Origin: Sulfitobacter sp.
Lineage (GTDB): Bacteria > Pseudomonadota > Alphaproteobacteria > Rhodobacterales > Rhodobacteraceae
Assembly (NCBI GenBank): GCA_024636405.1
Contig: JAGXHC010000124.1
Location: 1-20,048, forward strand
Length of the DNA stretch: 20,048 nucleotides
Direction of reading: 5' to 3'
Shown: in pieces, positions 7,665-15,939 of the stretch
How the letters are laid out: each line of letters starts with the position of its first letter
Numbering within the stretch: position 1 is the first letter of the stretch
The notes under the pieces: generated by a model
Database searches by the model: none
Seen by the model: only the letters and a program-made list of their open reading frames with translations
Told to the model about the DNA's origin: nothing
Program-made: the position numbers and the translations under genes

Positions 7665-8390
7665 TTACAGCGTTGGATCATTGGCGGTGCGAACGAGGCC
7701 GGTCAGATCGCCCAGACGTTCACGCTGAATACCGGCCTTTGAGAAGTTATCGGCTGACAGCCACGCGTCATAGGCCTCTTTCAAAGCCGGCCATTCCGCG
7801 TCAATGGCAGCAAACCACGCCGTGTCACGATTGCGCCCCTTAACCACGGCGGCTTGCCTGAACACGCCTTCAAAGCTGAGGCCAAGCCGCTGCGCTGCCC
7901 GGCGCGAGGCCACATTCAGCGCATTGCATTTCCATTCATACCGGCGATATCCATTATCAAACGCCCACTGCATCATCAAAAACATGGCCTCAGTAGCGGC
8001 GCGGGTTCGTTGCAGCGAGGGGCTGAAATTAATGTGGCCAACTTCGATTGATCCAGCCGCCGGACTTATCCGCAGGAAGCTGGCAACGCCTTCCCACCTG
8101 TCTGTTTCCAGATTTCGGATGGCATAGAAAAACGGATCACTGTGGCTTTCGACGTCACGGATCCAACGATGGTATTGCGAGGCGGAAGAAAACGGGCCGT
8201 ACGGCATGTAGTCCCATACCTCGTCGTGCCCCGCATAAGCGCGATACAAAAGAGCCGCATGTCTTTCTGCCGACAGGGGTTCTAGCGCGACATCCCGACC
8301 CAGCATCTGCGCGCCCTGCGGGACAGGTGGCGGCGTCCAGTTCGGAACGGGCGCACCCATTTGCTTGGCATCGTTTTCCGGTGTTCTCAT
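7665..8390 (-). CDS. GNAT-family N-acetyltransferase (RimJ/RimL type)
   Basis: This encodes 241 residues with the acetyl-CoA dependent GNAT fold of the RimJ/RimL group (PF13302-like). Recognisable parts are VALEPLSAERHAALLYRAY (strand 1 and helix 1), DPFFYAIRN, SIEVGHINFSPSLQRTRAATEAM (the strand 4 and acetyl-CoA pyrophosphate loop region) and KCNALNVASRRAAQRLGLSFEG (the conserved N-x2-S helix). It probably acetylates the N-terminus of a protein or a small amine. No clear ribosome binding site precedes the ATG at 8390; the ATG 30 nt inside is an alternative. It is convergent with the response regulator, with 18 bp between stops. Confidence 0.88.
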   Translation of the reverse strand: MRTPENDAKQMGAPVPNWTPPPVPQGAQMLGRDVALEPLSAERHAALLYRAYAGHDEVWDYMPYGPFSSASQYHRWIRDVESHSDPFFYAIRNLETDRWEGVASFLRISPAAGSIEVGHINFSPSLQRTRAATEAMFLMMQWAFDNGYRRYEWKCNALNVASRRAAQRLGLSFEGVFRQAAVVKGRNRDTAWFAAIDAEWPALKEAYDAWLSADNFSKAGIQRERLGDLTGLVRTANDPTL

Positions 8391-8730
8391 ATTGGCACGT
8401 TATGCCGAAGGCCCGCGTCCGCCAAGCCCTATAAGTTGCGCCAAACTTTGCACCAGTTCAGACCTTCAGCCTGGCATAAATTTTCATCGACACCTTTTCA
8501 AACAGGCTTAAGCCGCTCTTTTTGCTCCGCCCTTCCCTGTTGCATGCAAACCACTTGGCGGTATTCGACGGTCTGAACAAATCCAGCTTTTCGCCGAACG
8601 CGCCAACGATTTGTTCATCGCAGAGACCTTTGCATCATCAGGCTGCGAAGTCTTCAATGTACCCGATTGTTGCCACAATGGATTCACATATTCTCTGTAG
8701 GGTGGAGAGAGATGAGATGATGTGAGCACA
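8391..8730. other. Gene-poor 340-bp stretch with a possible decayed reading frame
   Basis: No gene with a start, ribosome binding site and family match was found. On the plus strand one frame is open from about 8508 to the TAG at about 8699 and has a protein-like composition, including QLFAERANDLFIAETFASSG, but no start codon or family match. It could be a fragment of a decayed gene or mobile element, or chance. The stretch also carries the divergent upstream regions of the GNAT gene and the following small gene. Confidence 0.35.
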
Positions 8731-8913
8731 ATGGAAAAACGCGAGCCGCAGAAACCAACCAAATCAGGATCGGACGGGATGACCGTGGACTGGATCGTGT
8801 TGACCGCCTCAACTATCGGGCTGGCAATCGTCGCGCTTGCCTCCATTCAGGCCGGTGAAAACGGGCTTGCTGCCAACCTTGGTGCCTATGTCAACACGCA
8901 CTACTTTTTCTGA
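8731..8913 (+). CDS. Small single-helix membrane protein, Flp-pilin-like segment
   Basis: This encodes 60 residues. A charged, Lys-rich N-terminus of about 16 residues precedes GMTVDWIVLTASTIGLAIV, one hydrophobic helix, and a short tail ending in aromatic residues. The segment resembles the (G)AVTVDWVVLTAA motif of small Rhodobacterales proteins whose N-terminal helix is similar to that of Flp/TadE-type prepilins; here the usual G-x4-E processing site is not evident. The ATG at 8731 gives the most economical start; an in-frame GTG at 8722 would add three residues. It ends 5 bp before the convergent DUF1501 stop codon. Function is unknown, but composition and the hydrophobic helix support a real gene. 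Confidence 0.6.
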   Translation: MEKREPQKPTKSGSDGMTVDWIVLTASTIGLAIVALASIQAGENGLAANLGAYVNTHYFF

Positions 8914-8918
8914 CCTTG

Positions 8919-10106
8919 TCAGCGCAGCAGGCGTGGGTCTGTCCCCATTTCCAGCCCCGGAAAGATGTGCCGTTCCAACGTTGCGACATCCATCCCCGTC
9001 ATCCCGCGCATGATCCATGCCGCATGGGCGCGAACGTCGCGTGTCGGCATCAGGTCCCTGCCCCGATACAGCGCTGCCTGCTCAACGCCGGGCCATTGCG
9101 TCACAACTTTGCCGCCCTGCACCGCACCGCCCGCCAGAACCATCAACCCGGCTGTCCCGTGATCGGTGCCTCCGGTGCCATTTTCGCGCGCCGTGCGGCC
9201 AAACTCCGTCATCGCGACAATCGCCGTTTTTGCCCAGACGTCAGCCCCGATGTCTTGCTTGAGCGTCAAAATGGTCTCCGCCAGCAGCCCAAGACTGCGC
9301 GGCAGGGTACGGCTTTGCGCACGGTGCGTGTCCCATCCATTCAGGGAGAATGCAGCCATTCGGGCATCGCCGCGCAGGCGTTCGGCTGCAAAGCGCGCGA
9401 CTTGAACATGCGCTTGTCCAGATTGTTGTTTCCCGGTGGCGGCCTGCATCAACGCTGCAGGCCCGTCGGCCAGCATCATCGCTTCGGCCAGCGCCGCGTG
9501 CATCGTTGGATCGGTCTCCATCACCAGTTCGGCAAGGCGCATCGCCTGTGGGCTTAGCCGCAATTCCGCTTCGGGTGCCCAGTTTGCAACCGGTGCAGGA
9601 CCGTCCAGCACCCGGATATCGCTGGTCCCGATGGCATATGCCGTATCGGCGGCGATGCCCGGTATCTGCTGCAACATACGGTTCAACCAGCCATCGCGCG
9701 GCGTCCCGCCCAGCGTATCGGTGCCTGCTTCCAGCAGATCCTGACCGTCGAAATGGCTGCGTTTGTCACGGTAGGGCGTGGACACCGCGTGCACAAACCC
9801 CAACTCCTGAGCACGCCACAGCGGCATCAGGTTACCCAGCGCCGGATGCAGCGCGAAATATCCATCCAGATCAAAGGACGGATCGCCTGCGTTCAATCCC
9901 GGCCGCATGGCGGCAAAGGCCGGGTCGCCCATCGGGCGCACCACGTCAAGGCCATCCATGCCGCCGCGCAGGATGATCACGACAAGCCTTGTATCCCAAG
10001 GCGCTTGGGCAAAACTGATGGGAGTCATAAGCGGGCTTGCCGCCAACGAACAGCCGATGATCCCGGCTTTGGCCAGAAACCCGCGCCGTGAAAGAGGGTC
10101 AGACAT
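8919..10106 (-). CDS. DUF1501 family protein with Tat signal peptide
   Basis: This encodes 395 residues. The N-terminus SRRGFLAKAGIIGCSLAASP is a twin-arginine signal (SRRGFL plus hydrophobic stretch, cleavage near SFAQA), so the folded protein is exported. The body has family-typical segments LVVIILRGGMDGLDVVRP, TPYRDKRSHFDGQDLLEAG, AFSLNGWDTHRAQ, VAMTEFGRTARENGTGGTDH and GRDLMPTRDVRAH. These belong to DUF1501, related to the alkaline phosphatase/sulfatase-like fold and of unknown activity. The ATG at 10106 has AGGAG at 7 nt; an in-frame TTG two codons upstream is too close to it. It follows the DUF1800 gene on the same strand, the usual pairing of these two families. Confidence 0.92.
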   Translation of the reverse strand: MSDPLSRRGFLAKAGIIGCSLAASPLMTPISFAQAPWDTRLVVIILRGGMDGLDVVRPMGDPAFAAMRPGLNAGDPSFDLDGYFALHPALGNLMPLWRAQELGFVHAVSTPYRDKRSHFDGQDLLEAGTDTLGGTPRDGWLNRMLQQIPGIAADTAYAIGTSDIRVLDGPAPVANWAPEAELRLSPQAMRLAELVMETDPTMHAALAEAMMLADGPAALMQAATGKQQSGQAHVQVARFAAERLRGDARMAAFSLNGWDTHRAQSRTLPRSLGLLAETILTLKQDIGADVWAKTAIVAMTEFGRTARENGTGGTDHGTAGLMVLAGGAVQGGKVVTQWPGVEQAALYRGRDLMPTRDVRAHAAWIMRGMTGMDVATLERHIFPGLEMGTDPRLLR

Positions 10107-10111
10107 TTCCA

Positions 10112-10147
10112 AACTCCTGTTTCATCGCCAACTCCTGTTTCATCGCC
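10112..10147 (-). repeat. Exact 18-bp tandem duplication carrying a ribosome binding site
   Basis: Two adjacent identical copies of GGCGATGAAACAGGAGTT (minus-strand reading) occupy 10130-10147 and 10112-10129. The first copy contains the DUF1800 stop codon (TGA within GATGA); each copy contains AGGAG. Only the AGGAG of the copy nearest DUF1501 is at working distance from its start. Confidence 0.9.
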
Positions 10148-11522
10148 GTTGAAATGCCGGCGAGGCCAGCACAAGGCCAATCGCTTCGTTGCGGCTTTCG
10201 GCTGCGCTCGCTGCGAATGCGACTTCGGGCGGCACCGATGCGCCCAACGCATGGTGCACAAAATCACGCGGATCGGGAAGGTCGCTCAGCAGCCGCTGAG
10301 GCACCTGCACGGCCCACTCCAAACGCGCCGCGACCCCTTGCGGCGTGATCCAGGCACTGTCGGCTTCCGGCCAGCCATCTGGCCCATTGGGCTGTTCCCA
10401 TATCTGTCCCATCAGGGTCAGCGGGCGATAGAACAGCTCTGCCGTTTGCTTTTCTTTCAGCGGGCTAAACGCGCCCGCATGGACGGCAAGCGCGCGCAAG
10501 GCGGAACTGATAAAATCCAGTGGGGGTTTGGCATTGGTCGCCTCGGCAGACCAAGCGGCCGGATGTTCCAGCAGCGCGCCGTAAACCGCAGTGAGATTGC
10601 CACCACTGTCGCGGTAGGCGGTCTCAATATGTGCAACCAGATCGACGGGTGGATCATCTGCTATGAAATGCACGGCAAGCTTGCGGGCAATATGGGCCGC
10701 AGTCGCCGGATGCGCCGCCAGATCATGCAGCACGTCCCGGATCGGACCCATGTTTAATTGGCCGCCATAGGTTTCACCCAGCACAGTTTCTGGTCCCGGT
10801 TCAGCCATCGCCTTGCGAAAGGTGAACCCTTTTTCACGGCGAAATGTCATCCCGGTGAAAAGTTCTGCCAGTTCTTGCACGTCCTTTTGCGTGTACGGCC
10901 CGCCAACGCCCAATGTGTGCAGTTCCAGCACCTCGCGCGCAAGATTTTCGTTCAACCCGCGATTCTTGCCTTTTTGCTGGCCCAATTCGCTGCCAGGGCC
11001 CACAGACTGATCCTGATCAAGATAGTGTAACATCAGCGGATGGGTGACGCAGGCAATCAGCAGATCGGCAAAGCTTCCTGCGATCTGCGGACGCACCGCG
11101 TCTTCGAGATAGGGCGAAGTGCCTCGGCGGAGCAGTCCGGCCTTGCCCTGCGCGGCGAAATGATCCCCCCAGAACGCCACCAATCGCTCGCGAAAGGATT
11201 GAGAGCTGTTGATGCGCCGAAGCTGGGTCTGGGCAAACCAGCGGGTCCTTTCCAGCCGCAAGTCGCGGTTCAGAACCTTGCCAAATTTCCGAAACTTATT
11301 TTTCTGCTCGGCGCCCTTTGCTGTCTTTGCCTTTTGATCGTAGCCACGTTTAAGCACCATCAGTTTGCGCAGGTGATCGAACCCTGGGATCGGGTATTGC
11401 GCCTGCATGTCGTCGGCGGCCTTCAGGCCCGCAAGCATGGCCTCTACCGACGAAACGGGCGGCACAACGGGAGAAAGCCCGTAGCCAAACCGTTTTTCCG
11501 CGACTTCAGGTGAAAAGGTCAA
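10140..11522 (-). CDS. DUF1800 family protein
   Basis: This encodes 460 residues, a usual DUF1800 length. Family segments include EKRFGYGLSPVVPP near the start, FRERLVAFWGDHFA, LLIACVTHPLMLHYLD, GLNENLAREVLELHTLGVGG, YTQKDVQELAELFTGMTF and HIARKLAVHFIADDPP. These are the conserved blocks of DUF1800, a large helical protein of unknown function almost always encoded beside DUF1501. The start is a TTG at 11522 with GAGG 6 nt upstream; family similarity begins right after it. The frame is open about 45 codons further upstream but without a comparable ribosome binding site. No signal peptide is visible from this start. It ends within the 18-bp tandem duplication. Confidence 0.9.
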   Translation of the reverse strand: MTFSPEVAEKRFGYGLSPVVPPVSSVEAMLAGLKAADDMQAQYPIPGFDHLRKLMVLKRGYDQKAKTAKGAEQKNKFRKFGKVLNRDLRLERTRWFAQTQLRRINSSQSFRERLVAFWGDHFAAQGKAGLLRRGTSPYLEDAVRPQIAGSFADLLIACVTHPLMLHYLDQDQSVGPGSELGQQKGKNRGLNENLAREVLELHTLGVGGPYTQKDVQELAELFTGMTFRREKGFTFRKAMAEPGPETVLGETYGGQLNMGPIRDVLHDLAAHPATAAHIARKLAVHFIADDPPVDLVAHIETAYRDSGGNLTAVYGALLEHPAAWSAEATNAKPPLDFISSALRALAVHAGAFSPLKEKQTAELFYRPLTLMGQIWEQPNGPDGWPEADSAWITPQGVAARLEWAVQVPQRLLSDLPDPRDFVHHALGASVPPEVAFAASAAESRNEAIGLVLASPAFQRR

Positions 11523-11528
11523 ATGGCA

Positions 11529-11532
11529 CCTC
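11529..11532 (-). promoter_or_regulatory. Ribosome binding site that decides the DUF1800 TTG start
   Basis: AGAGGTG on the minus strand (core GAGG at these positions) lies 6 nt before the TTG at 11522. No comparable site precedes the in-frame codons upstream. Confidence 0.6.
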
Positions 11533-11697
11533 TGGCAGATGCAATGTGCATCGGACAGCAGTATAGCAGCAGCGCCGCGCAATTCATCCGCCTTCGCAAA
11601 ATTGCAGTGGTCGCATGGCAGCAATCCGCCACCAGAAGTATGGGAACCCGGCCCGCGCAAGGACGTTGGACAATATGTTTAGGAAAGGGACGATTCC

Positions 11698-12174
11698 ATG
11701 CCATCCATTTATGAAGCCATCAAGGCCGATCACAAAAATCACCGGGAATTGCTTGACCGAATTGCACAGACGTCAGGCAACAGCCAAGAGCGTCGCGAGG
11801 CGTGGGATGCGTTTTATCACGACGTGAAATCCCATGCGGCGGCGGAGGAAGAAACATTTTATTCCAAGTTGATTTCGGAAACCTGGGGACAGGACGCGGC
11901 GCGCCATTCGGTCCATGAGCATCAGCAAATGGATGATATCATGGAGGAGCTGAACAAAATGGATCTGTCGTCAACAGGTTGGCTGACACGGTTCAAGACG
12001 CTCAAGCATGACTATGAGCATCACATGGATGAAGAAGAGAATGAGGTTTTTGAACGCGCCAAGGAAGTTATCGGCGCAGAACATAACGACGCGTTCGGTG
12101 CACGCTTCGAAGCGCGCAAAAAAGAGGAACGCGGGTTGATCGACGAAAAACGCGAAGATTCGCTGGAGGATTGA
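11698..12174 (+). CDS. Hemerythrin HHE domain protein
   Basis: This encodes 158 residues, predicted all-helical and cytoplasmic. It shows the ordered His/Glu ligands of hemerythrin-like di-iron four-helix bundles: ADHKNHRELLDRI (His12, His15), YHDVKSHAAAEEETFY, VHEHQQMDDIMEEL and HDYEHHMDEEENEVF. The C-terminal 35 residues are highly charged. Relatives bind O2, NO or iron and take part in stress responses; the specific role here is unknown. AGGAAAGGGA precedes the ATG at a good distance. It is divergent from the DUF1800 gene across 175 bp and ends 30 bp from the convergent aspS stop codon. Confidence 0.92.
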   Translation: MPSIYEAIKADHKNHRELLDRIAQTSGNSQERREAWDAFYHDVKSHAAAEEETFYSKLISETWGQDAARHSVHEHQQMDDIMEELNKMDLSSTGWLTRFKTLKHDYEHHMDEEENEVFERAKEVIGAEHNDAFGARFEARKKEERGLIDEKREDSLED

Positions 12175-12180
12175 GGAAGA

Positions 12181-12196
12181 GCCGCCCGCAGGCGGC
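12181..12196. terminator. Shared hairpin between hemerythrin-like gene and aspS
   Basis: GCCGCC and GGCGGC form a 6-bp GC stem around a CGCA loop, in the 30-bp gap between two convergent stop codons. It would fold on either transcript. There is no T-run, so a bidirectional terminator is plausible rather than certain. Confidence 0.5.
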
Positions 12197-12204
12197 CCAA
12201 TCCA

Positions 12205-13980
12205 TTACGTCTGCGGAATGACCCGCAGACCCAGTTCCATAAGCTGATCTGGCAGAGGTTCACTGGGCGCGTTCATCATAAGATCTTCGGCACGTTGGTT
12301 CATCGGGAACAGGATGACTTCGCGGATATTCGCCTCGTCGGCCAGCAGCATAACGATGCGGTCAATGCCGGCTGCGCAGCCACCATGCGGCGGGGCGCCG
12401 TATTGGAACGCATTCACCATACCGCCGAACCGTTTGCGCACTTCGTCCTCGCCGTAGCCAGCAATTTCAAATGCCTTGAACATGATCTCGGGCCGATGGT
12501 TTCGGATGGCCCCAGACACCAGTTCATAACCGTTGCAGGCCAAATCGTATTGATAGCCCAGCACGTCAATCGGGTCACCCTGAAGCGCCTCCATCCCGCC
12601 TTGCGGCATGGAGAAAGGGTTGTGTTCAAAGTCGATCTTGCCGGTCTCTGCGTCCTTTTCGAAAATCGGGAAATCAACGATCCAGGCAAAGGCAAAGCGG
12701 TCCTTGTCGGTAAGTTTCAGCTCCTCGCCGATAACATTGCGCGCACGGCCCGCAACGGCCTCGAAGGTCTTTGGCTTGCCACCAAGGAAGAAGGCCGCAT
12801 CGCCCACTTTCAGATCCAACTGCTGTCGGATGGCCTCTGTACGTTCGGGACCGATGTTCTTGGCCAGCGGTCCTGCGGCTTCCATGCCGTCACCCTGATC
12901 GCGCCAGAAGATGTAGCCCATGCCCGGCAACCCTTCTTTTTGCGCAAAGGCGTTCATGCGGTCGCAAAACTTGCGGCTGCCGCCACCGGGCGCGGGAATG
13001 GCGCGGATTTGCGTGCCTTCCTGCTCAAGCAGCTTGGCGAAAATGGCAAACCCGGAGCCTGCGAAATGCTCGGACACCACTTGCAGCTTGATGGGGTTGC
13101 GCAAGTCCGGCTTGTCAGAGCCGTACCAAAGTGCCGCGTCCTTGTAGGAAATCTGTTCCCACGTCTGATCGACTTTGCGTCCGCCGCCAAACTCTTCGAA
13201 AATGCCACCGATGACAGGCTGGATTGTATCAAAAACGTCCTGCTGTGTGACAAAGCTCATTTCCAGGTCGAGCTGATAAAAATCCGTCGGCGACCGGTCG
13301 GCGCGTGGATCTTCGTCGCGGAAACACGGCGCAATCTGGAAATATTTATCAAACCCGGACACCATCAACAGTTGCTTGAACTGCTGAGGCGCCTGCGGCA
13401 GGGCGTAAAATTTGCCGGGGTGCAGGCGCGACGGCACCAGAAAATCCCGCGCGCCTTCCGGGCTGGAGGCGGTGATGATCGGTGTCTGAAACTCACGGAA
13501 CTTCCGGTCCCACATGCGTTTGCGAATGGAGGCAACAACGTCAGAGCGCAGAACCATATTGGCCTGCATCTTTTCGCGCCGCAGATCGAGGTAGCGATAG
13601 CGCAGGCGCGTTTCCTCGGGGTATTCCTGATCGCCAAAGACTTGCAAAGGCAGCTCGGCTGACGCGCCCAGTACTTCGATATCGCGGGCGTAAACCTCGA
13701 TCGCGCCGGTGGGAAGCTTGGGATTTACAAGGCTTTCGTCGCGCGCTTTGACAGTGCCGTCGATCCGGATACACCATTCGGAACGCGCCTTTTCAAGCTC
13801 GGCAAATGCGGGGCTGTCGGGATCGCAAATCACCTGGGTGATGCCATAGTGGTCCCGCAGGTCGATGAACAGCACGCCGCCATGATCTCGCACGCGATGC
13901 ACCCACCCGGCAAGGCGCACGGTGTCGCCCTTGTTTTCAAGGCTCAGATCGGCACAGGTGTGGCTGCGATAGGCGTGCAT
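12205..13980 (-). CDS. aspS: Aspartate--tRNA ligase, predicted non-discriminating (Asp/Asn)
   Basis: Class II synthetase, 591 residues, the normal bacterial AspRS length with the GAD insertion domain. The N-terminal OB-fold anticodon-binding domain (about 1-110) includes [20 protein letters not shown]. The catalytic domain has [34 protein letters not shown] (motif 2) and [14 protein letters not shown] near the C-terminus (motif 3). His33 in RDHGG stands where discriminating AspRS such as E. coli has Leu; in Pseudomonas aeruginosa His at this site is associated with charging both tRNA-Asp and tRNA-Asn. Asn-tRNA would then be made by GatCAB amidation. AAGGGA precedes the ATG at about 6 nt. Confidence 0.95.
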   Translation of the reverse strand: MHAYRSHTCADLSLENKGDTVRLAGWVHRVRDHGGVLFIDLRDHYGITQVICDPDSPAFAELEKARSEWCIRIDGTVKARDESLVNPKLPTGAIEVYARDIEVLGASAELPLQVFGDQEYPEETRLRYRYLDLRREKMQANMVLRSDVVASIRKRMWDRKFREFQTPIITASSPEGARDFLVPSRLHPGKFYALPQAPQQFKQLLMVSGFDKYFQIAPCFRDEDPRADRSPTDFYQLDLEMSFVTQQDVFDTIQPVIGGIFEEFGGGRKVDQTWEQISYKDAALWYGSDKPDLRNPIKLQVVSEHFAGSGFAIFAKLLEQEGTQIRAIPAPGGGSRKFCDRMNAFAQKEGLPGMGYIFWRDQGDGMEAAGPLAKNIGPERTEAIRQQLDLKVGDAAFFLGGKPKTFEAVAGRARNVIGEELKLTDKDRFAFAWIVDFPIFEKDAETGKIDFEHNPFSMPQGGMEALQGDPIDVLGYQYDLACNGYELVSGAIRNHRPEIMFKAFEIAGYGEDEVRKRFGGMVNAFQYGAPPHGGCAAGIDRIVMLLADEANIREVILFPMNQRAEDLMMNAPSEPLPDQLMELGLRVIPQT

Positions 13981-14322
13981 GTCGGTCCCTTCCTAGGGCT
14001 GGAATTATGTGGGGCAGGTACACCTTTTGGCGGTCAGGAAGTCAAGGGCGCACAGGCCAGTATGCGTGCCACGAATGCTGATCGCCCGCCTGCCCGGCAA
14101 TGACCGATCATACCTAACCCGCAGGGGCCCAAAAGGCGCTCGGTCGGACACACGACATGATGTCAATGGTCCCGACTTGGGTCGCGGGGCGCGACGCGGG
14201 GCCCGCTTGGATGCAAAATGAGCTACAGATCCCCGATTGGCACATCCATGAGCGGGCTGGACCCTCGACAGTGATGGTGGCACACCCGTACCAAGGTCGG
14301 GTGTTAACAAGAGGCTCTGCAA
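13981..14322. other. 342-bp intergenic region between aspS and the MFS gene
   Basis: This divergent region holds the upstream sequences of aspS and the exporter gene. Short frames are open on both strands, but they are rich in Arg, Pro and Gly, lack ribosome binding sites and match no family I recognise. The only clear structure is the inverted repeat at 14282-14304. Confidence 0.5.
14282..14304. promoter_or_regulatory. Inverted repeat upstream of the MFS exporter
   Basis: ACACCCG (14282-14288) and CGGGTGT (14298-14304) are perfect 7-bp arms around a 9-nt centre. The repeat lies 18 bp before the GTG start and just ahead of the GAGG ribosome binding site. It could be a repressor operator or a leader hairpin. 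Confidence 0.4.
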
Positions 14323-15939
14323 GTGCCAGATCGCGTGTCGCCATTAATTCTGTTCCGCAACCAGACATTTCGGTCGCTGTGGATTGCGGCGCTGGCGTCA
14401 AATTTCGGCGGGCTTGTTCAGGCGGTCGGGGCGGCATGGCTGATGACATCGCTGTCAGATTCGCAGAACATGGTCGCCCTCGTGCAAGGGTCGGTGGCCT
14501 TGCCCATCATGATATTTTCGCTTCTCGCCGGGGTCTTTGCCGACAATTTTGACCGTCGACGCGTTATGCTGATTGCGCAATCGTTCATGTTCGCGGTTTC
14601 GGTGATCCTGACCTTTATGGCGTTTGAAGGATGGCTGTCCCCTTGGTTGCTTTTGGGCTTCACATTCCTGATCGGGTGCGGCACCGCGCTGCATAATCCG
14701 TCATGGCAGGCGACCATGGGCGATATCGTCTCGCGCGAAGAACTGCCTTCGGCGGTCTCGCTCAACAGCATGGGCTTCAATCTGATGCGCAGCATCGGCC
14801 CGGCTGCGGGCGGTGCCATTGTAGCCATCGCCGGGGCAGCGGCGGCCTTTGCGGTGAATGCGCTGAGCTATATCGCGATCATTCTGGCCTTGCTGCGGTG
14901 GAAATCGCCCGCTCTGGACACGCGGCTCCCGCGCGAATCCATGGGCAGCGCCTTTTCCGCCGGGTTGCGGTATGTCGCGATGTCGCCAAACCTCATGCGG
15001 GTCATTCTGCGCGGCTTCTGGTTTGGGCTCTCTGCAATTGCACTGCTGGCGCTGTTGCCTGTCGTTGTGCGCGAAACGCTTCACGCGACGGCGTTTGTTT
15101 ATGGGGTTCTGCTGGGTTGCTTCGGTATCGGTGCGGTTGTTGGCGCGCTGACAAATGCTCAGCTTCGTTCGCGTTTCAATAATGAAACCATCGCCAGAGG
15201 CGCATTCATCGGGTTTGCCGTCAGCTGCATCCTTCTGGCGCTGAGCGGGCTGACAGTCATTTCAGGTGCGGCCCTGATGCTGGCCGGGGCTTGTTGGGTG
15301 CTCGCACTGTCGATGTTCAACGTCACGATCCAGTTGTCGACCCCGCGCTGGGTGGTGGGGCGTGTCATCGCACTTTATCAGACAGGCACATTCGGTGGAA
15401 TGGCTGCGGGCAGTCTGATCTGGGGTGTGATGGCGGAAAGATTGGGCGCCGAAGCCGCATTGCTCGGCGCGTCGGTCCTGCTTGTGATTGGCATGCTGAT
15501 CGGGCTTCGGTTGCCACTGCCCGAATTTGGTGGCCTCAATCTTGACCCGCTCAATCGCTTCAAAGAACCGACGACGCGGTTTGACCTGAACTATCGCAGC
15601 GGTCCGGTGCTGGTGATGGTCGACTACGAAATCGCACAATCAGACGTTCCCGCATTCCTTGCAGCCATGAGCCAGCGTCGCCGCGTGCGTATTCGCGATG
15701 GCGCACAGCAGTGGGCGCTGTTGCGCGACCTGCATGAGCCGGAACACTGGAGCGAAAGCTACCACGTGCCGACCTGGGGCGAATATGTGCGCCACAATGA
15801 ACGTCGCACCAATGCAGACGCCGAGCTTTCTGACCGTCTCAGGAAATTACATTGCGGGCAAGGCTCACCGGTTGTGCGCCGGATGATCGAACGCCAGGCC
15901 GTCCCGTTGCGTGACGACATGCTGCAAAAAGAGATATGA
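14323..15939 (+). CDS. MFS exporter, EntS-like (MFS_3 family), with soluble C-terminal extension
   Basis: This encodes 538 residues. Residues about 1-405 carry around 12 membrane helices. NFGGLVQAVGAAWLM lies in helix 1, followed by ADNFDRRRVMLIAQ, the MFS motif A loop between helices 2 and 3. NPSWQATMGDIVSREELPSA and NSMGFNLMRSIGPAAGG are typical of the EntS/MFS_3 (PF05977, siderophore exporter-like) family. The last 130 residues are hydrophilic, with DYEIAQSDVPAFLAAMSQRR and SYHVPTWGEYVRHNERRT; I recall this extension in MFS_3 relatives, and its function is unknown. The start is a GTG with GAGG at 8 nt. Substrate is unknown; proton-driven drug or small-molecule efflux is likely. Confidence 0.9.
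   Translation: MPDRVSPLILFRNQTFRSLWIAALASNFGGLVQAVGAAWLMTSLSDSQNMVALVQGSVALPIMIFSLLAGVFADNFDRRRVMLIAQSFMFAVSVILTFMAFEGWLSPWLLLGFTFLIGCGTALHNPSWQATMGDIVSREELPSAVSLNSMGFNLMRSIGPAAGGAIVAIAGAAAAFAVNALSYIAIILALLRWKSPALDTRLPRESMGSAFSAGLRYVAMSPNLMRVILRGFWFGLSAIALLALLPVVVRETLHATAFVYGVLLGCFGIGAVVGALTNAQLRSRFNNETIARGAFIGFAVSCILLALSGLTVISGAALMLAGACWVLALSMFNVTIQLSTPRWVVGRVIALYQTGTFGGMAAGSLIWGVMAERLGAEAALLGASVLLVIGMLIGLRLPLPEFGGLNLDPLNRFKEPTTRFDLNYRSGPVLVMVDYEIAQSDVPAFLAAMSQRRRVRIRDGAQQWALLRDLHEPEHWSESYHVPTWGEYVRHNERRTNADAELSDRLRKLHCGQGSPVVRRMIERQAVPLRDDMLQKEI

Noticed and set aside
7657..7672. CGCTG/CAGCG hairpin between the response regulator and GNAT genes as a terminator
   Set aside because: Only a 5-bp stem and no T-run; too weak to call.
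8493..8506. 14-bp word CCTTTTCAAACAGG also found at 19898-19911, considered as a mobile element end or shared regulatory site
   Set aside because: About one exact 14-mer pair is expected by chance in 20 kb, and flanking bases do not match.
11523..11660. In-frame upstream extension of DUF1800 with CDHC and CQRCH, which could suggest a zinc or heme c site
   Set aside because: The TTG at 11522 has a well-spaced GAGG and family similarity begins there; the extension has no ribosome binding site, and its Cys spacing does not form a recognised domain.
12295..13662. Plus-strand open frame of 455 codons opposite aspS
   Set aside because: aspS is certain from its class II motifs; the antisense frame has no family features.
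14009..14221. 70-codon plus-strand frame between aspS and the MFS gene
   Set aside because: Arg/Pro/Gly-rich, no ribosome binding site and no family resemblance.
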